From: Solobacterium sp.
GTDB lineage: Bacteria; Bacillota_I; Bacilli_A; Erysipelotrichales; Erysipelotrichaceae
Length of the DNA stretch: 64,000 nt
Direction: 5' to 3'
Assembly (NCBI GenBank): GCA_017510405.1
Contig: JAFWNG010000045.1
Location: forward strand, 1 to 64,000
Below the pieces are notes generated by a model. That model saw only the letters and a program-made list of their open reading frames with translations. It made no database searches and had not been told where the DNA came from. The translations under genes were made by a program, and so were the position numbers. Below, one piece after another: positions 24,374 through 33,699 of this stretch. Positions within the stretch are counted from its first letter, which is position 1; each line of letters starts with the position of its first letter.

Positions 24374-27300
24374 TCAGTATTCAAATGTACCTTCAAAAAC
24401 GATGGATGCCCCGCCTGTCAGGGTGACATCGTTTTCTTTTATGCGCACATACATGTCGCCGCCCGGCAGTTTCACCTTGATATCGGCATCTTCCCGGCAG
24501 AAGCCGAGCCGCACCGCCGCAGCCGCAGCCGCACACGCGGCCGTGCCGCATGCGAGAGTCGCCCCGTTGGAACGTTCCCATACCCGTACCCGCAGTGTGC
24601 AGGAATCCACGACGCGGACGAATTCCACATTGGTGCGGTCAGGGAAGATCTCCGCGTATTCCAGCGCGCTTCCCTCTTTTTCCAGATCCACGCTGTCGAC
24701 TGCCCTGTCAAAAATAACGCAGTGCGGATTTCCGACCGAGAGACATGTGATCCGGCGCTCTCCGTACGGCATATCCACAACTTCCGGACGATCACTGATG
24801 ACCGGGACGGAAGCAGCGTCCCAGTGCACCGGACCGACGCTGACGGATACCGTTCCGACTTTTCCGCCGTTTGTATAAACGCGTACTCTGTGGATGCCTT
24901 CCGCAGTCTCGATCGTCATTTCATCCTTGACGACGATGCCTTTGTCATAGAGATACTTGCCGATGCACCGGAGATTGTTTCCAGCCATCTTTCCTTCCGT
25001 ACCGTCCATGTTGTAGCTGCGCATGCGCGCGTCCGCCTTCTCAGACTTCTCGATCAGCACGATGCCGTCGGCGCCGATGCCGAAATGATGCCGGCACAGC
25101 GTCACACACAGGGATTCCGGCGCCGTCAGGGCACCGTCGAAGTTCTCAATGAAGATGTAATCATTGCCGCAGTCATGCATCTTGGTGAAGGCGACAGTCT
25201 GCCGCTCTCTGCGCATATGACTGATATCGACCAGTTCCGTGTTTCCGGCATTGTAGCGGCTGGCGATCATCTCCGCGAGCGCATTCGCCGTATCGACACT
25301 TGTCAGACACGGGATATTCAGCCGCATCGCTTTCTGATGCAGCGCTGTATAATCCCCCATCGTGGCGTCCTTGACTGCTCCGGTGTAGATGATATAGCTC
25401 AGTTTTTCATCTTCCATGAGCCGTACGATCTCATCGCTCTCCGTGGCATTGGCCACTGCCTGTACCGGAATGCCCATAGACGCGATCGTCATGGCCGTGC
25501 CGTGCGTCGCATACAGATTCATGCCGAGATCATACAGTTTCTTTGCCACATCGAGGATATCCTGGTAATCATGCGTTTCCACGCTGATCAGGACGCCGTG
25601 CGCGCTTGCCTTATGGAAGTCCGGAACACGGAATCCCGCCGCCGTCAGGCCCTTGTAAAGGGCTTCTGCGAGCGTTCTGCCGATGCCCAGCACTTCTCCC
25701 GTCGATTTCATCTCCGGACCGAGGATCGAATTGGCGTCGCTCAGTTTCTTAAACGAGAACACCGGCACTTTGACGCAGTGGAAGACCGACTCCGGATACA
25801 GTCCCGTGCCGCATCCCAGGGAAAGCAGATCCTCGCCCAGCATCACCCGCGAAGCGATGTCGACCATCGGCACATCCGTCACTTTGGAAATGTACGGGAT
25901 CGTCCGCGACGCCCGCGGATTCACTTCGATGACATACAGTTCGCCGCCGTACATCAGATACTGGATATTGACCAGTCCCTTCGTATTCATCGCCAGCGCG
26001 AGCTGCTCGGATACCTCGATCACCCGCTGCCGGTCTTTGTCATTGAGGTTGTACGGCGGATACACGGCGATCGAATCGCCGGAGTGTACGCCGGCCCGCT
26101 CAATATGTTCCATGATGCCGGGGATCAGCACATTCGTGCCGTCCGATATGACATCCACTTCCAGTTCCGTACCGGGCAGATACTGATCGATCAGCACCGG
26201 ATTGTCGATGCCCTGTTTCAGGATCCTGCCCATGTATTCTTCCGTATCGGCTTCTTCATGGGCAATGGTCATGTTCTGTCCGCCGATGACATACGACGGC
26301 CGCAGAAGCACCGGATAGCCAAGCATACGCGCCGCTTCCTTCGCTTCCTCCATCGTCCGTACCGCCGCTCCTTTCGGCCGGCGCACCTGCAGGCTTTCCA
26401 GCAGCGCGTCAAACCGTTCGCGGTCTTCCGCCAGGTCGATGCTTTCCGCGGAAGTGCCGAGGATGCGCACGCCTTTGCGGTCGAGGAACTGGGTCAGGCG
26501 GATCGCCGTCTGGCCGCCGAACGCCACGACAACACCCACCGGCTTTTCGACCTGGATGATATTCCATACATCTTCTTCGCTGAGCGGTTCAAAATAGAGC
26601 CGGTCCGCCGTATCAAAGTCTGTGGATACCGTCTCGGGATTGTTATTGATGATCACGACGTCGTATCCCATCTTCCGCAGCGTCCATACGCAGTGTACGG
26701 ATGAGTAGTCAAACTCGATTCCCTGACCGATGCGGATCGGTCCGGAACCGAGAACGATGATGACGTCTTTCCCGCTTCTTTCCAGACTGCGCGCTTCGCA
26801 GAAGCTATCTGCCGTCGAGTAGAAATACGGTGTCTCCGCCGCAAATTCCGCCGCGCACGTATCGACCATCTTATAGGCGTATTCCATTCCGTACGCCTTC
26901 TGTCCGCTGATCCGCTCCAGCGCCGCGTCGGTATATCCGAGCCGCTTTCCTTCCCGGTACGCTTCCTCATCCATACCGTTTTCAATGGATGCTTCATAGC
27001 GCACAAGATTCAGCAGACGGTACAGGAACCATTCGTCGATCTTCGTGATTTCGTGGATCTCTTCGACCGTGACTCCCTGCTTTAATGCCGCAAAGATGCG
27101 GAACAGTCTGCGGTCATCCTGGATCCCCAGCTGACTGCGCATATCCTGTCCGGCATACGCGGCGATATTCATCGTATCAAGGCCGATCTCCGCGCCTCGG
27201 ACCGCTTTCAGAAGCGCCGCTTCAAACGACGGTGCAATGGCCATGACTTCGCCGGTCGCCTTCATCTGGGTGCCGAGCGTGCGGCTCAGCGAAGCAAACT

Positions 27301-28390
27301 TGTCGAACGGCCACTTGGGGAACTTGACGACGACATAATCCAGCGCCGGTTCAAAGCACGCGCACGTAACGCCGGTGATCTCATTTTTGATCTCATCGAG
27401 TGTATAGCCGAGCGCCAGCTTCGTCGTGACTTTCGCGATCGGATAGCCGGTCGCCTTGGAGGCAAGCGCACTGGAGCGGGAAACACGCGGATTCACTTCA
27501 ATGACCGCATACTCAAAACTTTCCGGATCCAGCGCCAGCTGAACGTTGCAGCCGCCGACGATATTCAGTTCGGTGATAATATCCAGCGATGCTTTCCTCA
27601 GCATCTGAAATTCTCTGTCTGCCAGCGTCAGGCACGGCGACACAACGACGGAGTCGCCGGTATGCACGCCGACCGGATCGACGTTTTCCATCGAACATAC
27701 AGCGATCACATTGCCTTTGGCATCCCGCATCGTTTCAAATTCGATCTCTTTCCAGCCGGCGATCGATTTCTCGATCAGCACCTGGGTGATCGGCGAAAGA
27801 TCCAGGCCCGTGCGCGCGGTCTCTCGCAGTTCCTGCTCGCTGTATGCAATACCGCCGCCGCTGCCGCCGAGCGTAAATGCCGGCCGGACAATGACCGGAT
27901 AGCCGATCCGCTCAGCAGCGCTGACCGCTTCCGTCACCGTCACGGCGATCTCACTCGGTACTACCGGCTGGCCGATCTTTTCCATCGCCTGCCGGAACAG
28001 GTCGCGGTCTTCCGCCCGGTCGATCGCTTCAATATCGGAACCGATCAGCTTTACGCCGTGTTCTTCCAGCCAGCCGTTGCGGGACAGCTGCAGAGCCAGG
28101 GTCAGGCCGGTCTGTCCGCCCAGTCCCGCCAGCAGCGCGTCCGGACGTTCCTTCTCAATGATCCGCTTCAGCGTTGCTTCGTTGAGCGGTTCCAGATAGA
28201 TCTCATCGGCCAGATGCTTGTCGGTCATGATCGTTGCCGGATTGGAGTTTGCCAGTACGACGTCGATTCCTTCCGCTTTTAAAACACCGCATGCCTGCGC
28301 ACCGGCGTAATCAAATTCCGCAGCCTGTCCGATCACGATCGGACCGGAGCCGATCACCAGCACTTTGCGGATCGAAAGATCTCTCGGCAT
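24374..28390 (-). CDS. carB: Carbamoyl-phosphate synthase large subunit fused to diaminopimelate epimerase-like domain
   Basis: The first 1,058 residues are a full CarB: VLVIGSGPIVIGQAAEFDYA, two ATP-grasp halves (the second opening VIIVLGSGPIRIGQGIEFDYS near 545) and an MGS-like allosteric domain. It makes carbamoyl phosphate with CarA. Without a stop the chain continues from about 1059 into a DapF-like domain of some 275 residues: FTKMHDCGNDYIFIENF, GADGIVLI, NMDGTEGKMAGNNLRC and ATLACGTAACA. The second catalytic Cys (C1281) is kept, but the first (MCGN in DapF) is Ala at 1136. No internal ribosome site is visible at the junction (25216). Last gene of the arginine operon, four bases after carA. 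Confidence 0.9.
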   Translation of the reverse strand: MPRDLSIRKVLVIGSGPIVIGQAAEFDYAGAQACGVLKAEGIDVVLANSNPATIMTDKHLADEIYLEPLNEATLKRIIEKERPDALLAGLGGQTGLTLALQLSRNGWLEEHGVKLIGSDIEAIDRAEDRDLFRQAMEKIGQPVVPSEIAVTVTEAVSAAERIGYPVIVRPAFTLGGSGGGIAYSEQELRETARTGLDLSPITQVLIEKSIAGWKEIEFETMRDAKGNVIAVCSMENVDPVGVHTGDSVVVSPCLTLADREFQMLRKASLDIITELNIVGGCNVQLALDPESFEYAVIEVNPRVSRSSALASKATGYPIAKVTTKLALGYTLDEIKNEITGVTCACFEPALDYVVVKFPKWPFDKFASLSRTLGTQMKATGEVMAIAPSFEAALLKAVRGAEIGLDTMNIAAYAGQDMRSQLGIQDDRRLFRIFAALKQGVTVEEIHEITKIDEWFLYRLLNLVRYEASIENGMDEEAYREGKRLGYTDAALERISGQKAYGMEYAYKMVDTCAAEFAAETPYFYSTADSFCEARSLERSGKDVIIVLGSGPIRIGQGIEFDYSSVHCVWTLRKMGYDVVIINNNPETVSTDFDTADRLYFEPLSEEDVWNIIQVEKPVGVVVAFGGQTAIRLTQFLDRKGVRILGTSAESIDLAEDRERFDALLESLQVRRPKGAAVRTMEEAKEAARMLGYPVLLRPSYVIGGQNMTIAHEEADTEEYMGRILKQGIDNPVLIDQYLPGTELEVDVISDGTNVLIPGIMEHIERAGVHSGDSIAVYPPYNLNDKDRQRVIEVSEQLALAMNTKGLVNIQYLMYGGELYVIEVNPRASRTIPYISKVTDVPMVDIASRVMLGEDLLSLGCGTGLYPESVFHCVKVPVFSFKKLSDANSILGPEMKSTGEVLGIGRTLAEALYKGLTAAGFRVPDFHKASAHGVLISVETHDYQDILDVAKKLYDLGMNLYATHGTAMTIASMGIPVQAVANATESDEIVRLMEDEKLSYIIYTGAVKDATMGDYTALHQKAMRLNIPCLTSVDTANALAEMIASRYNAGNTELVDISHMRRERQTVAFTKMHDCGNDYIFIENFDGALTAPESLCVTLCRHHFGIGADGIVLIEKSEKADARMRSYNMDGTEGKMAGNNLRCIGKYLYDKGIVVKDEMTIETAEGIHRVRVYTNGGKVGTVSVSVGPVHWDAASVPVISDRPEVVDMPYGERRITCLSVGNPHCVIFDRAVDSVDLEKEGSALEYAEIFPDRTNVEFVRVVDSCTLRVRVWERSNGATLACGTAACAAAAAAVRLGFCREDADIKVKLPGGDMYVRIKENDVTLTGGASIVFEGTFEY

Positions 28391-28394
28391 ACGT

Positions 28395-29453
28395 CTATTC
28401 CTCCATCATCTGAATAAACCGGTCAAACAGATAACCGGTATCCTTCGGCCCGGCACAGGCTTCCGGATGGAACTGCACGGTAAAGCAGCGGTGTTCCGGA
28501 TAGTCGATGCCTTCGCACGAATCGTCGTTGGCATTGATCATGCGGACCTTTGCGAAGGACGGCAGACTTTCCGTATCTACCGCGTAACCGTGGTTCTGCG
28601 TGGTGATCCATGTCCTTCCGGTCACAAGGTCTCTGACCGGCTGGTTGGCACCGCGGTGGCCGTATTTCATCTTGTATGTTTCCGCTCCGGCCGCAAGCGC
28701 CGTCAGCTGGTGACCGAGGCAGATGCCGAAAAGCGGCACCCTGCCCAGCAGCCTGCCGATCTCACGGATCGTGCCGGTATTCTCTGCCGGATCACCGGGA
28801 CCGTTCGAAAGCATGATCCCGTCCGGCTGATACGACAGGATCTCTTCTGCCTTTGTATCGTACGGGACGGCGATCACATCGCATCCTCTTGCATTCAGTT
28901 CACGGATGATATTGCGCTTGGCGCCGCAGTCCAGCAGCACGACCGTGTACTTCTTTTCTTCCGCCGGAAACAGTTCGTTTTCCTGCACCGACACGTCTTT
29001 GAGAACATCGCTGACGGCATACTTCTGCAGAAAGGAAAGATCCTCAGGCACGGCCGATACGATTGCCGCGTTCATGACGCCGTATTCCCGCAGGATCCGC
29101 GTCACATGGCGTGTATCGATACCCGCGATCCCCGGGATCCCCTTTTCCTTCAGAAACGCATCCAGTGTCTTCTCAGCGCGGAAATTAGACGGGGTATCGC
29201 AGTACTCCCGCACCACATATCCCTTCAGCGCCGGTTCCCCTTCGTAATCCGAAGGGATGATGCCGTAGTTGCCGATCAGAGGAAAGGTCTGCAGAACGAT
29301 CTGTCCGGCGTAGCTCGGGTCGGTAAGCGTCTCGATATAGCCGCACATATTCGTGGTAAAGACCAGTTCCCCGGTACATTCCGTTTCTGCCCCGAAGCCG
29401 GTCCCCTCCAGCACAGTGCCGTCGGAGAGGACAAGCCAGGCTTTCCGCTTCAT
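28395..29453 (-). CDS. carA: Carbamoyl-phosphate synthase small (glutaminase) subunit
   Basis: 352 residues, normal CarA length. The N-terminal domain begins KRKAWLVLSDGTVLEGTGFGAE; the class I amidotransferase domain has the nucleophile in FGICLGHQL and the partner His/Glu in VQFHPEACAGP. It hydrolyses glutamine and channels ammonia to CarB. It overlaps argF by four bases and carB follows after four bases, so this copy is tied to arginine rather than pyrimidine synthesis. Confidence 0.96.
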   Translation of the reverse strand: MKRKAWLVLSDGTVLEGTGFGAETECTGELVFTTNMCGYIETLTDPSYAGQIVLQTFPLIGNYGIIPSDYEGEPALKGYVVREYCDTPSNFRAEKTLDAFLKEKGIPGIAGIDTRHVTRILREYGVMNAAIVSAVPEDLSFLQKYAVSDVLKDVSVQENELFPAEEKKYTVVLLDCGAKRNIIRELNARGCDVIAVPYDTKAEEILSYQPDGIMLSNGPGDPAENTGTIREIGRLLGRVPLFGICLGHQLTALAAGAETYKMKYGHRGANQPVRDLVTGRTWITTQNHGYAVDTESLPSFAKVRMINANDDSCEGIDYPEHRCFTVQFHPEACAGPKDTGYLFDRFIQMMEE

Positions 29454-30436
29454 GATAATGTCGCCGCGATGACCGCCTTGATCGTATGCATGCGGTTCTC
29501 TGCTTCCTGGAACACGTAGGAACGTTCGCTTTCGAAAACGTCGTCAGTGACTTCCAGTGCGGTCATTCCGTATTTCTTTCCGACCTTTCTGCCGATCTCG
29601 GTCTTCAGGTCATGGTAGGAAGGCAGACAGTGCAGGAAGACGCACTGGTCTCCCGCAGCTTCCATCAGTTCCTTATTGACCTGATACGGCCTCATGAGTT
29701 CGATCCGCTCCGCCCATACTTCTTCCGGTTCTCCCATGGAGACCCAGATATCGGTATAGATGACATCAGCGTTCTTCACTGCCTTGTACGGATCCGATTC
29801 AAAGGTGATCTCGGCACCTGTCTCGGCCGCGATCTTCCGGCAGGTCTCCGTCAGGTCTTCCGGCGGGAAGTATCCCTTCGGCGAGCATGCCGTGAAATGC
29901 AGGCCGAGCTTTGCGCAGCCGACCATCAGGGAACGTCCCATGTTGTAGCGGGCATCGCCCATGTACAGCAGATGAATGCCTTTCAGCTTTCCGAAGATCT
30001 CCCGGATCGTTAACATGTCCGCGAGGATCTGGGTCGGATGGTATTCGTTGGTCAGGCCGTTGTATACCGGTACTTTGGAATACTTCGCGAGTTCTTCCAC
30101 GATTTCCTGGCCGTAGCCGCGGTATTCGATGGCGTCATACATCCCTGCCAGAACCCGGGCCGTATCCGCGATCGTTTCCTTGATGCCGATCTGGGTGCCG
30201 GTCGGACCGAGATATGTGCTTCCCATGCCGAGGTCGCTCGCTGCAACTTCGAACGCGCACCTTGTCCTGGTGCTCGTCTTTTCAAAGATCAGAGCAATGT
30301 TCTTCCCTTCGCATAAACGATGCGGGATGCCCTTCTTTTTCTTCTCTTTCAGCTCTGCCGCCAGATCGATCAGTCCTTCGATCTCTTCCGTGGAAAGATC
30401 GAGCAGGGTCAGAAAGTCTTTTCCTTTCAGGTCCAT
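29450..30436 (-). CDS. argF: Ornithine carbamoyltransferase
   Basis: 328 residues with the carbamoyl-phosphate motif STRTRCAFE, the SMGEPEE loop and HCLPSYHD, typical of OTCases (SMG and HCLP identify ornithine rather than aspartate specificity). It forms citrulline from ornithine and carbamoyl phosphate. It is one base after the argD stop region and overlaps carA, consistent with feeding of carbamoyl phosphate. A catabolic role is unlikely in this operon. Confidence 0.95.
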   Translation of the reverse strand: MDLKGKDFLTLLDLSTEEIEGLIDLAAELKEKKKKGIPHRLCEGKNIALIFEKTSTRTRCAFEVAASDLGMGSTYLGPTGTQIGIKETIADTARVLAGMYDAIEYRGYGQEIVEELAKYSKVPVYNGLTNEYHPTQILADMLTIREIFGKLKGIHLLYMGDARYNMGRSLMVGCAKLGLHFTACSPKGYFPPEDLTETCRKIAAETGAEITFESDPYKAVKNADVIYTDIWVSMGEPEEVWAERIELMRPYQVNKELMEAAGDQCVFLHCLPSYHDLKTEIGRKVGKKYGMTALEVTDDVFESERSYVFQEAENRMHTIKAVIAATLS

Positions 30437-30437
30437 A

Positions 30438-31613
30438 TCATTCCTCCGCCATTACTTCTTTCAGTACGGCAATTGCTTTTTCAAGATCTGCCATGGGGAT
30501 ATTCAGAGCCGGCAGAAGCCGTACCTTGTTTCCCTTGGCTGTCAGGACAAGCACGCCCTTCATGAGGCATTTTGCGGCAATATCCGACGCCTTCGCATTT
30601 ACCGGTTCAATACCGATCATCAGTCCGAGTCCGCTCACGGAGGCAACACCTTTCGCACCGCTCAGTTCCCTGCGGATCCATGCGGCTTTCGCATTGACTT
30701 CCGCCATCATGGCGTCATCCAGACGAGTGAGGTTGCTGAGAGCGCCGGCGCATACAGCGGGATTTCCGCCGAACGTGGAGCCGTTGTCGCCGGGTTTGAA
30801 GATATCCTGCACTTTTTCACCGAGCATCGTGACGCCGATCGGCAGTCCGCCGCCGAGTCCCTTGGCCGTCGTTACGATATCCGGAAGGAAATCGTACTGC
30901 ATATAGGCATACAGCGAGCCGGTGCGTCCGTTGCCGGTCTGCACTTCATCATCGATGATCAGGAAGTCTTTTTCCTGCGCCAGGCTGACCAGTTCCTGCA
31001 CGAAATCTTTCGACAGCGCATTGACGCCGCCTTCTCCCTGTACGCACTCGATCATGACGGCGCATACATGGTGCGTCTTCAGCAGTTCCTTCACGCTTTC
31101 GATGTTGTTTGCCTCCGCGTGGACAAAGCCCGGCGTCAGCGGTGTAAACAGCTGATGGAACGCATCCTGGCCGGTCGCTGCCAGCGTGGACAGCGTTCTG
31201 CCGTGGAAGGAATCCTTCAGCGTGATGATCGTGTACCAGTCCTCTCCCTTATGCGTCTGGCCGTAGCGTCTTGCGGCTTTGATCGCGCATTCGTTGGCCT
31301 CTGCACCGGAGTTGCAGTAGAACACTTTCTTCAGACCGGTACGCGTACACAGTGCTTCTGCGAGCTTAGCGCACGGTCCGGTGTAGTACAGATTCGACGT
31401 GTGCTGGATCGTATCCAGCTGGGCAATGACCGCTTCTTTCCACGTGTCGTCGCTGTAGCCGAACACATTGACGCCGATGCCCGCACCCATGTCGATATAT
31501 TCATTTCCTGCTTCGTCTTTCGCCACGGAGCCTTTTCCGCTTACAAGCGTCACCGGAAAACGTCCGTATGTTTTCGCGATATATGTTTCATCCAGCTGTC
31601 TGATCGTACTCAT
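30438..31613 (-). CDS. argD: Acetylornithine aminotransferase
   Basis: 391 residues, class III PLP aminotransferase. Seen are MGAGIGVNVFGY, the FYCNSGAEANECAIK cofactor loop, the IIDDEVQTGNGRTG strand with the PLP-binding Asp and the lysine in VTTAKGLGGGLPIG. It converts N-acetylglutamate semialdehyde to acetylornithine. Overlaps argB by four bases. Confidence 0.95.
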   Translation of the reverse strand: MSTIRQLDETYIAKTYGRFPVTLVSGKGSVAKDEAGNEYIDMGAGIGVNVFGYSDDTWKEAVIAQLDTIQHTSNLYYTGPCAKLAEALCTRTGLKKVFYCNSGAEANECAIKAARRYGQTHKGEDWYTIITLKDSFHGRTLSTLAATGQDAFHQLFTPLTPGFVHAEANNIESVKELLKTHHVCAVMIECVQGEGGVNALSKDFVQELVSLAQEKDFLIIDDEVQTGNGRTGSLYAYMQYDFLPDIVTTAKGLGGGLPIGVTMLGEKVQDIFKPGDNGSTFGGNPAVCAGALSNLTRLDDAMMAEVNAKAAWIRRELSGAKGVASVSGLGLMIGIEPVNAKASDIAAKCLMKGVLVLTAKGNKVRLLPALNIPMADLEKAIAVLKEVMAEE

Positions 31614-32482
31614 GCGTTATCCTTTCTGAACATTGTTCCGGCACCTTCATTGGTAAGTATTTCCATCAGGATCGCGTGCGGCACGCGGCCGTCGATAATG
31701 ACTGCCGCCTTGACGCCTTCCGCCAGGGAATCGATGCAGCAGCGTACCTTCGGGATCATGCCGCCGCTGATGGAACCGTCCTGGATCATTGCCTCTGCCG
31801 CTTCCACCGTCAGTTCCGACAGCAGTGTATCGGGATCGTGGCGGTCCAGCAGGATGCCTTCGATATCCGTCATCATGATCAGTCTCTCAGCACCGACTGC
31901 CGCAGCGATCCGGCCGGCTGCCGTGTCGCCGTTGATATTGTAGATATTGCCGCTGTCATCGCAGCCGAGTGTTGAAATGACCGGGATATAACCGCCTGCC
32001 AGCAGGCTCTGGATCGGCTCCGGATGGATGTTTGTGATCTTTCCGACATAGCCGAGCTTTTCGTCTTTCATCTCCGCCTGGATGAGCCGTCCGTCGATAC
32101 CGGACAGACCCACGGCACTGCCGCCTTTCATCTGCAGCAGATTGACCAGGGATTTGTTGATGCGGCCGGCAAGGACCATTTCGGCGATCGCCACGGTCTC
32201 GGCGTCGGTCACGCGCAGTCCGTCGATGAACTGCGGCTGCTTGCCGAGGCGCTTCATGAGATCGGACATCTCCGGTCCGCCGCCGTGGACAAGAACGACT
32301 TTGATGCCGACCATGCTGAGAAGAACAACGTCTTCCATGACCTGTTCCTTCAGTGCGTCGCTTACCATGGCGTTCCCGCCGTATTTCACGACGATCGTCT
32401 TTCCGTAATATTTTTTTAAATGCGGAAGTGCCTGTACCAGCACCTCCGCTCTCGTACTGTTATCCATACTGTTCACATTCAT
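31610..32482 (-). CDS. argB: Acetylglutamate kinase
   Basis: 290 residues of the amino-acid kinase family: VVKYGGNAMV near the start, KVVLVHGGGPEMSDLMKRLG for substrate and nucleotide, and DGRVPHAILMEILTNEGAGTM at the end. It phosphorylates N-acetylglutamate. The N-terminal helix before the kinase core, typical of arginine-feedback-sensitive hexameric enzymes, is present in short form, so feedback inhibition is possible. The start overlaps the argJ stop by four bases. Confidence 0.95.
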   Translation of the reverse strand: MNVNSMDNSTRAEVLVQALPHLKKYYGKTIVVKYGGNAMVSDALKEQVMEDVVLLSMVGIKVVLVHGGGPEMSDLMKRLGKQPQFIDGLRVTDAETVAIAEMVLAGRINKSLVNLLQMKGGSAVGLSGIDGRLIQAEMKDEKLGYVGKITNIHPEPIQSLLAGGYIPVISTLGCDDSGNIYNINGDTAAGRIAAAVGAERLIMMTDIEGILLDRHDPDTLLSELTVEAAEAMIQDGSISGGMIPKVRCCIDSLAEGVKAAVIIDGRVPHAILMEILTNEGAGTMFRKDNA

Positions 32483-33699
32483 GTCCGGTAGTCTCCGTTG
32501 ATTCTGACATAGTCATATGTGAGGTCGCAGCCCCAGCATGTAACTTCCACATTTCCTTCATTCATCTCAACTTCGATGATCACTTCTTCGCAGCCGAGGA
32601 TCTCTTTGGCAAGGTCTTCGTCAAACAGCAGTCCCTTGCCCTTTGCGCATACATCGATATGTCCTGCTTCGGAAGCGAACGCGATATCGACGTTCAGCGG
32701 GTCAAACTCCTCACCGGAATAACCCAGTGCACAAAGCACTCTGCCCCAGTTGGCATCTTCGCCGAAGACGGCAGCCTTGGTCAGGGAAGATCCGATGACG
32801 GACTTTGCCAGCACTTCTGCCCGTGCTTCGCTCAGACAGCCGGAGACCGTGCATGTGATCAGGTGTTTTGCGCCTTCCCCGTCTCTTGCCATCTTCCGCG
32901 CCAGTGCCTTACAGACAGCTTTCAGCACGGACACAAATGTATCGTAGTCTTCGCCTTCACCGGTGATGCAGGCATTTCCCGCCTGCCCGTTTGCGAGGAT
33001 CAGAAGCGAATCGTTCGTCGAGGTGTCGCCGTCTACGCTGATTCGGTTGAATGTCACATTGCAGGCTTCTTTCAGTGCTTTCTTCAGCACGTCTTTCGCA
33101 ACTGCGCAGTCGGTCGTCAGATAGCAGAGCATCGTTCCCATGTTCGGATGGATCATGCCGGAACCTTTGGAGATCCCGCCGATCGTCACGGTCTGTCCGC
33201 CGAGTTCGAACGATACGGCAAATTCTTTCTTTACCGTATCTGTTGTCATGATCGCCTTGGCAGCTTCATCCGATCCGGACGGAGTGCCGGAAAGCGCTGC
33301 CGTCAGCTGCGGAATACCTTCTGCGATCTTCGCAATATTCAGTTCCTGGCCGATAACTCCGGTCGATCCGACCAGCACTTCGTCCGGGCTGACGCCCAGA
33401 GCGTCCGCCGCCAGTTTCTGCATGGCGAGAGCGTTCTCCATGTCATGCGGGGCACAGGCATTGGCATTGCCGGAGTTGGCAATGATCGCCTTTGCCGTTT
33501 CATTCTTCACAGACTGGATGTCCACCAGCACCGGGGCTGCCTTGACGGCATTTTTCGTAAACATTCCCGCTGCCGTACACGGTGTATCGGATACGATCAG
33601 TGCAAGATCGTTTTTTGTATGATTCGGCCGAATGCCGCAATGGATGCCGGCTGCCTGGAATCCCTTCGGTGCGCATACACCGCCTTCAATCCACTTCAT
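32479..33699 (-). CDS. argJ: Bifunctional glutamate N-acetyltransferase/ornithine acetyltransferase
   Basis: 406 residues of the ArgJ family. The autocleavage region is NMGTMLCYLTTD, where Thr becomes the N-terminal nucleophile of the beta chain; Gly rather than the more common Ala precedes it. SVDGDTSTNDS and GEDANWGRVLCALGYSG are further signatures. It transfers acetyl from acetylornithine to glutamate, closing the cycle; the family also often uses acetyl-CoA, which explains why no argA is needed here. Confidence 0.94.
   Translation of the reverse strand: MKWIEGGVCAPKGFQAAGIHCGIRPNHTKNDLALIVSDTPCTAAGMFTKNAVKAAPVLVDIQSVKNETAKAIIANSGNANACAPHDMENALAMQKLAADALGVSPDEVLVGSTGVIGQELNIAKIAEGIPQLTAALSGTPSGSDEAAKAIMTTDTVKKEFAVSFELGGQTVTIGGISKGSGMIHPNMGTMLCYLTTDCAVAKDVLKKALKEACNVTFNRISVDGDTSTNDSLLILANGQAGNACITGEGEDYDTFVSVLKAVCKALARKMARDGEGAKHLITCTVSGCLSEARAEVLAKSVIGSSLTKAAVFGEDANWGRVLCALGYSGEEFDPLNVDIAFASEAGHIDVCAKGKGLLFDEDLAKEILGCEEVIIEVEMNEGNVEVTCWGCDLTYDYVRINGDYRT

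Noticed and set aside
24317-26704. 795-codon plus-strand frame opposite carB
   Set aside because: It is His/Arg/Asp-rich, as expected for the reverse of GC-biased coding sequence, and the minus strand encodes CarB-DapF without doubt.
30129-31943. 604-codon plus-strand frame opposite argF/argD/argB
   Set aside because: It crosses three well-identified genes and shows no domain.
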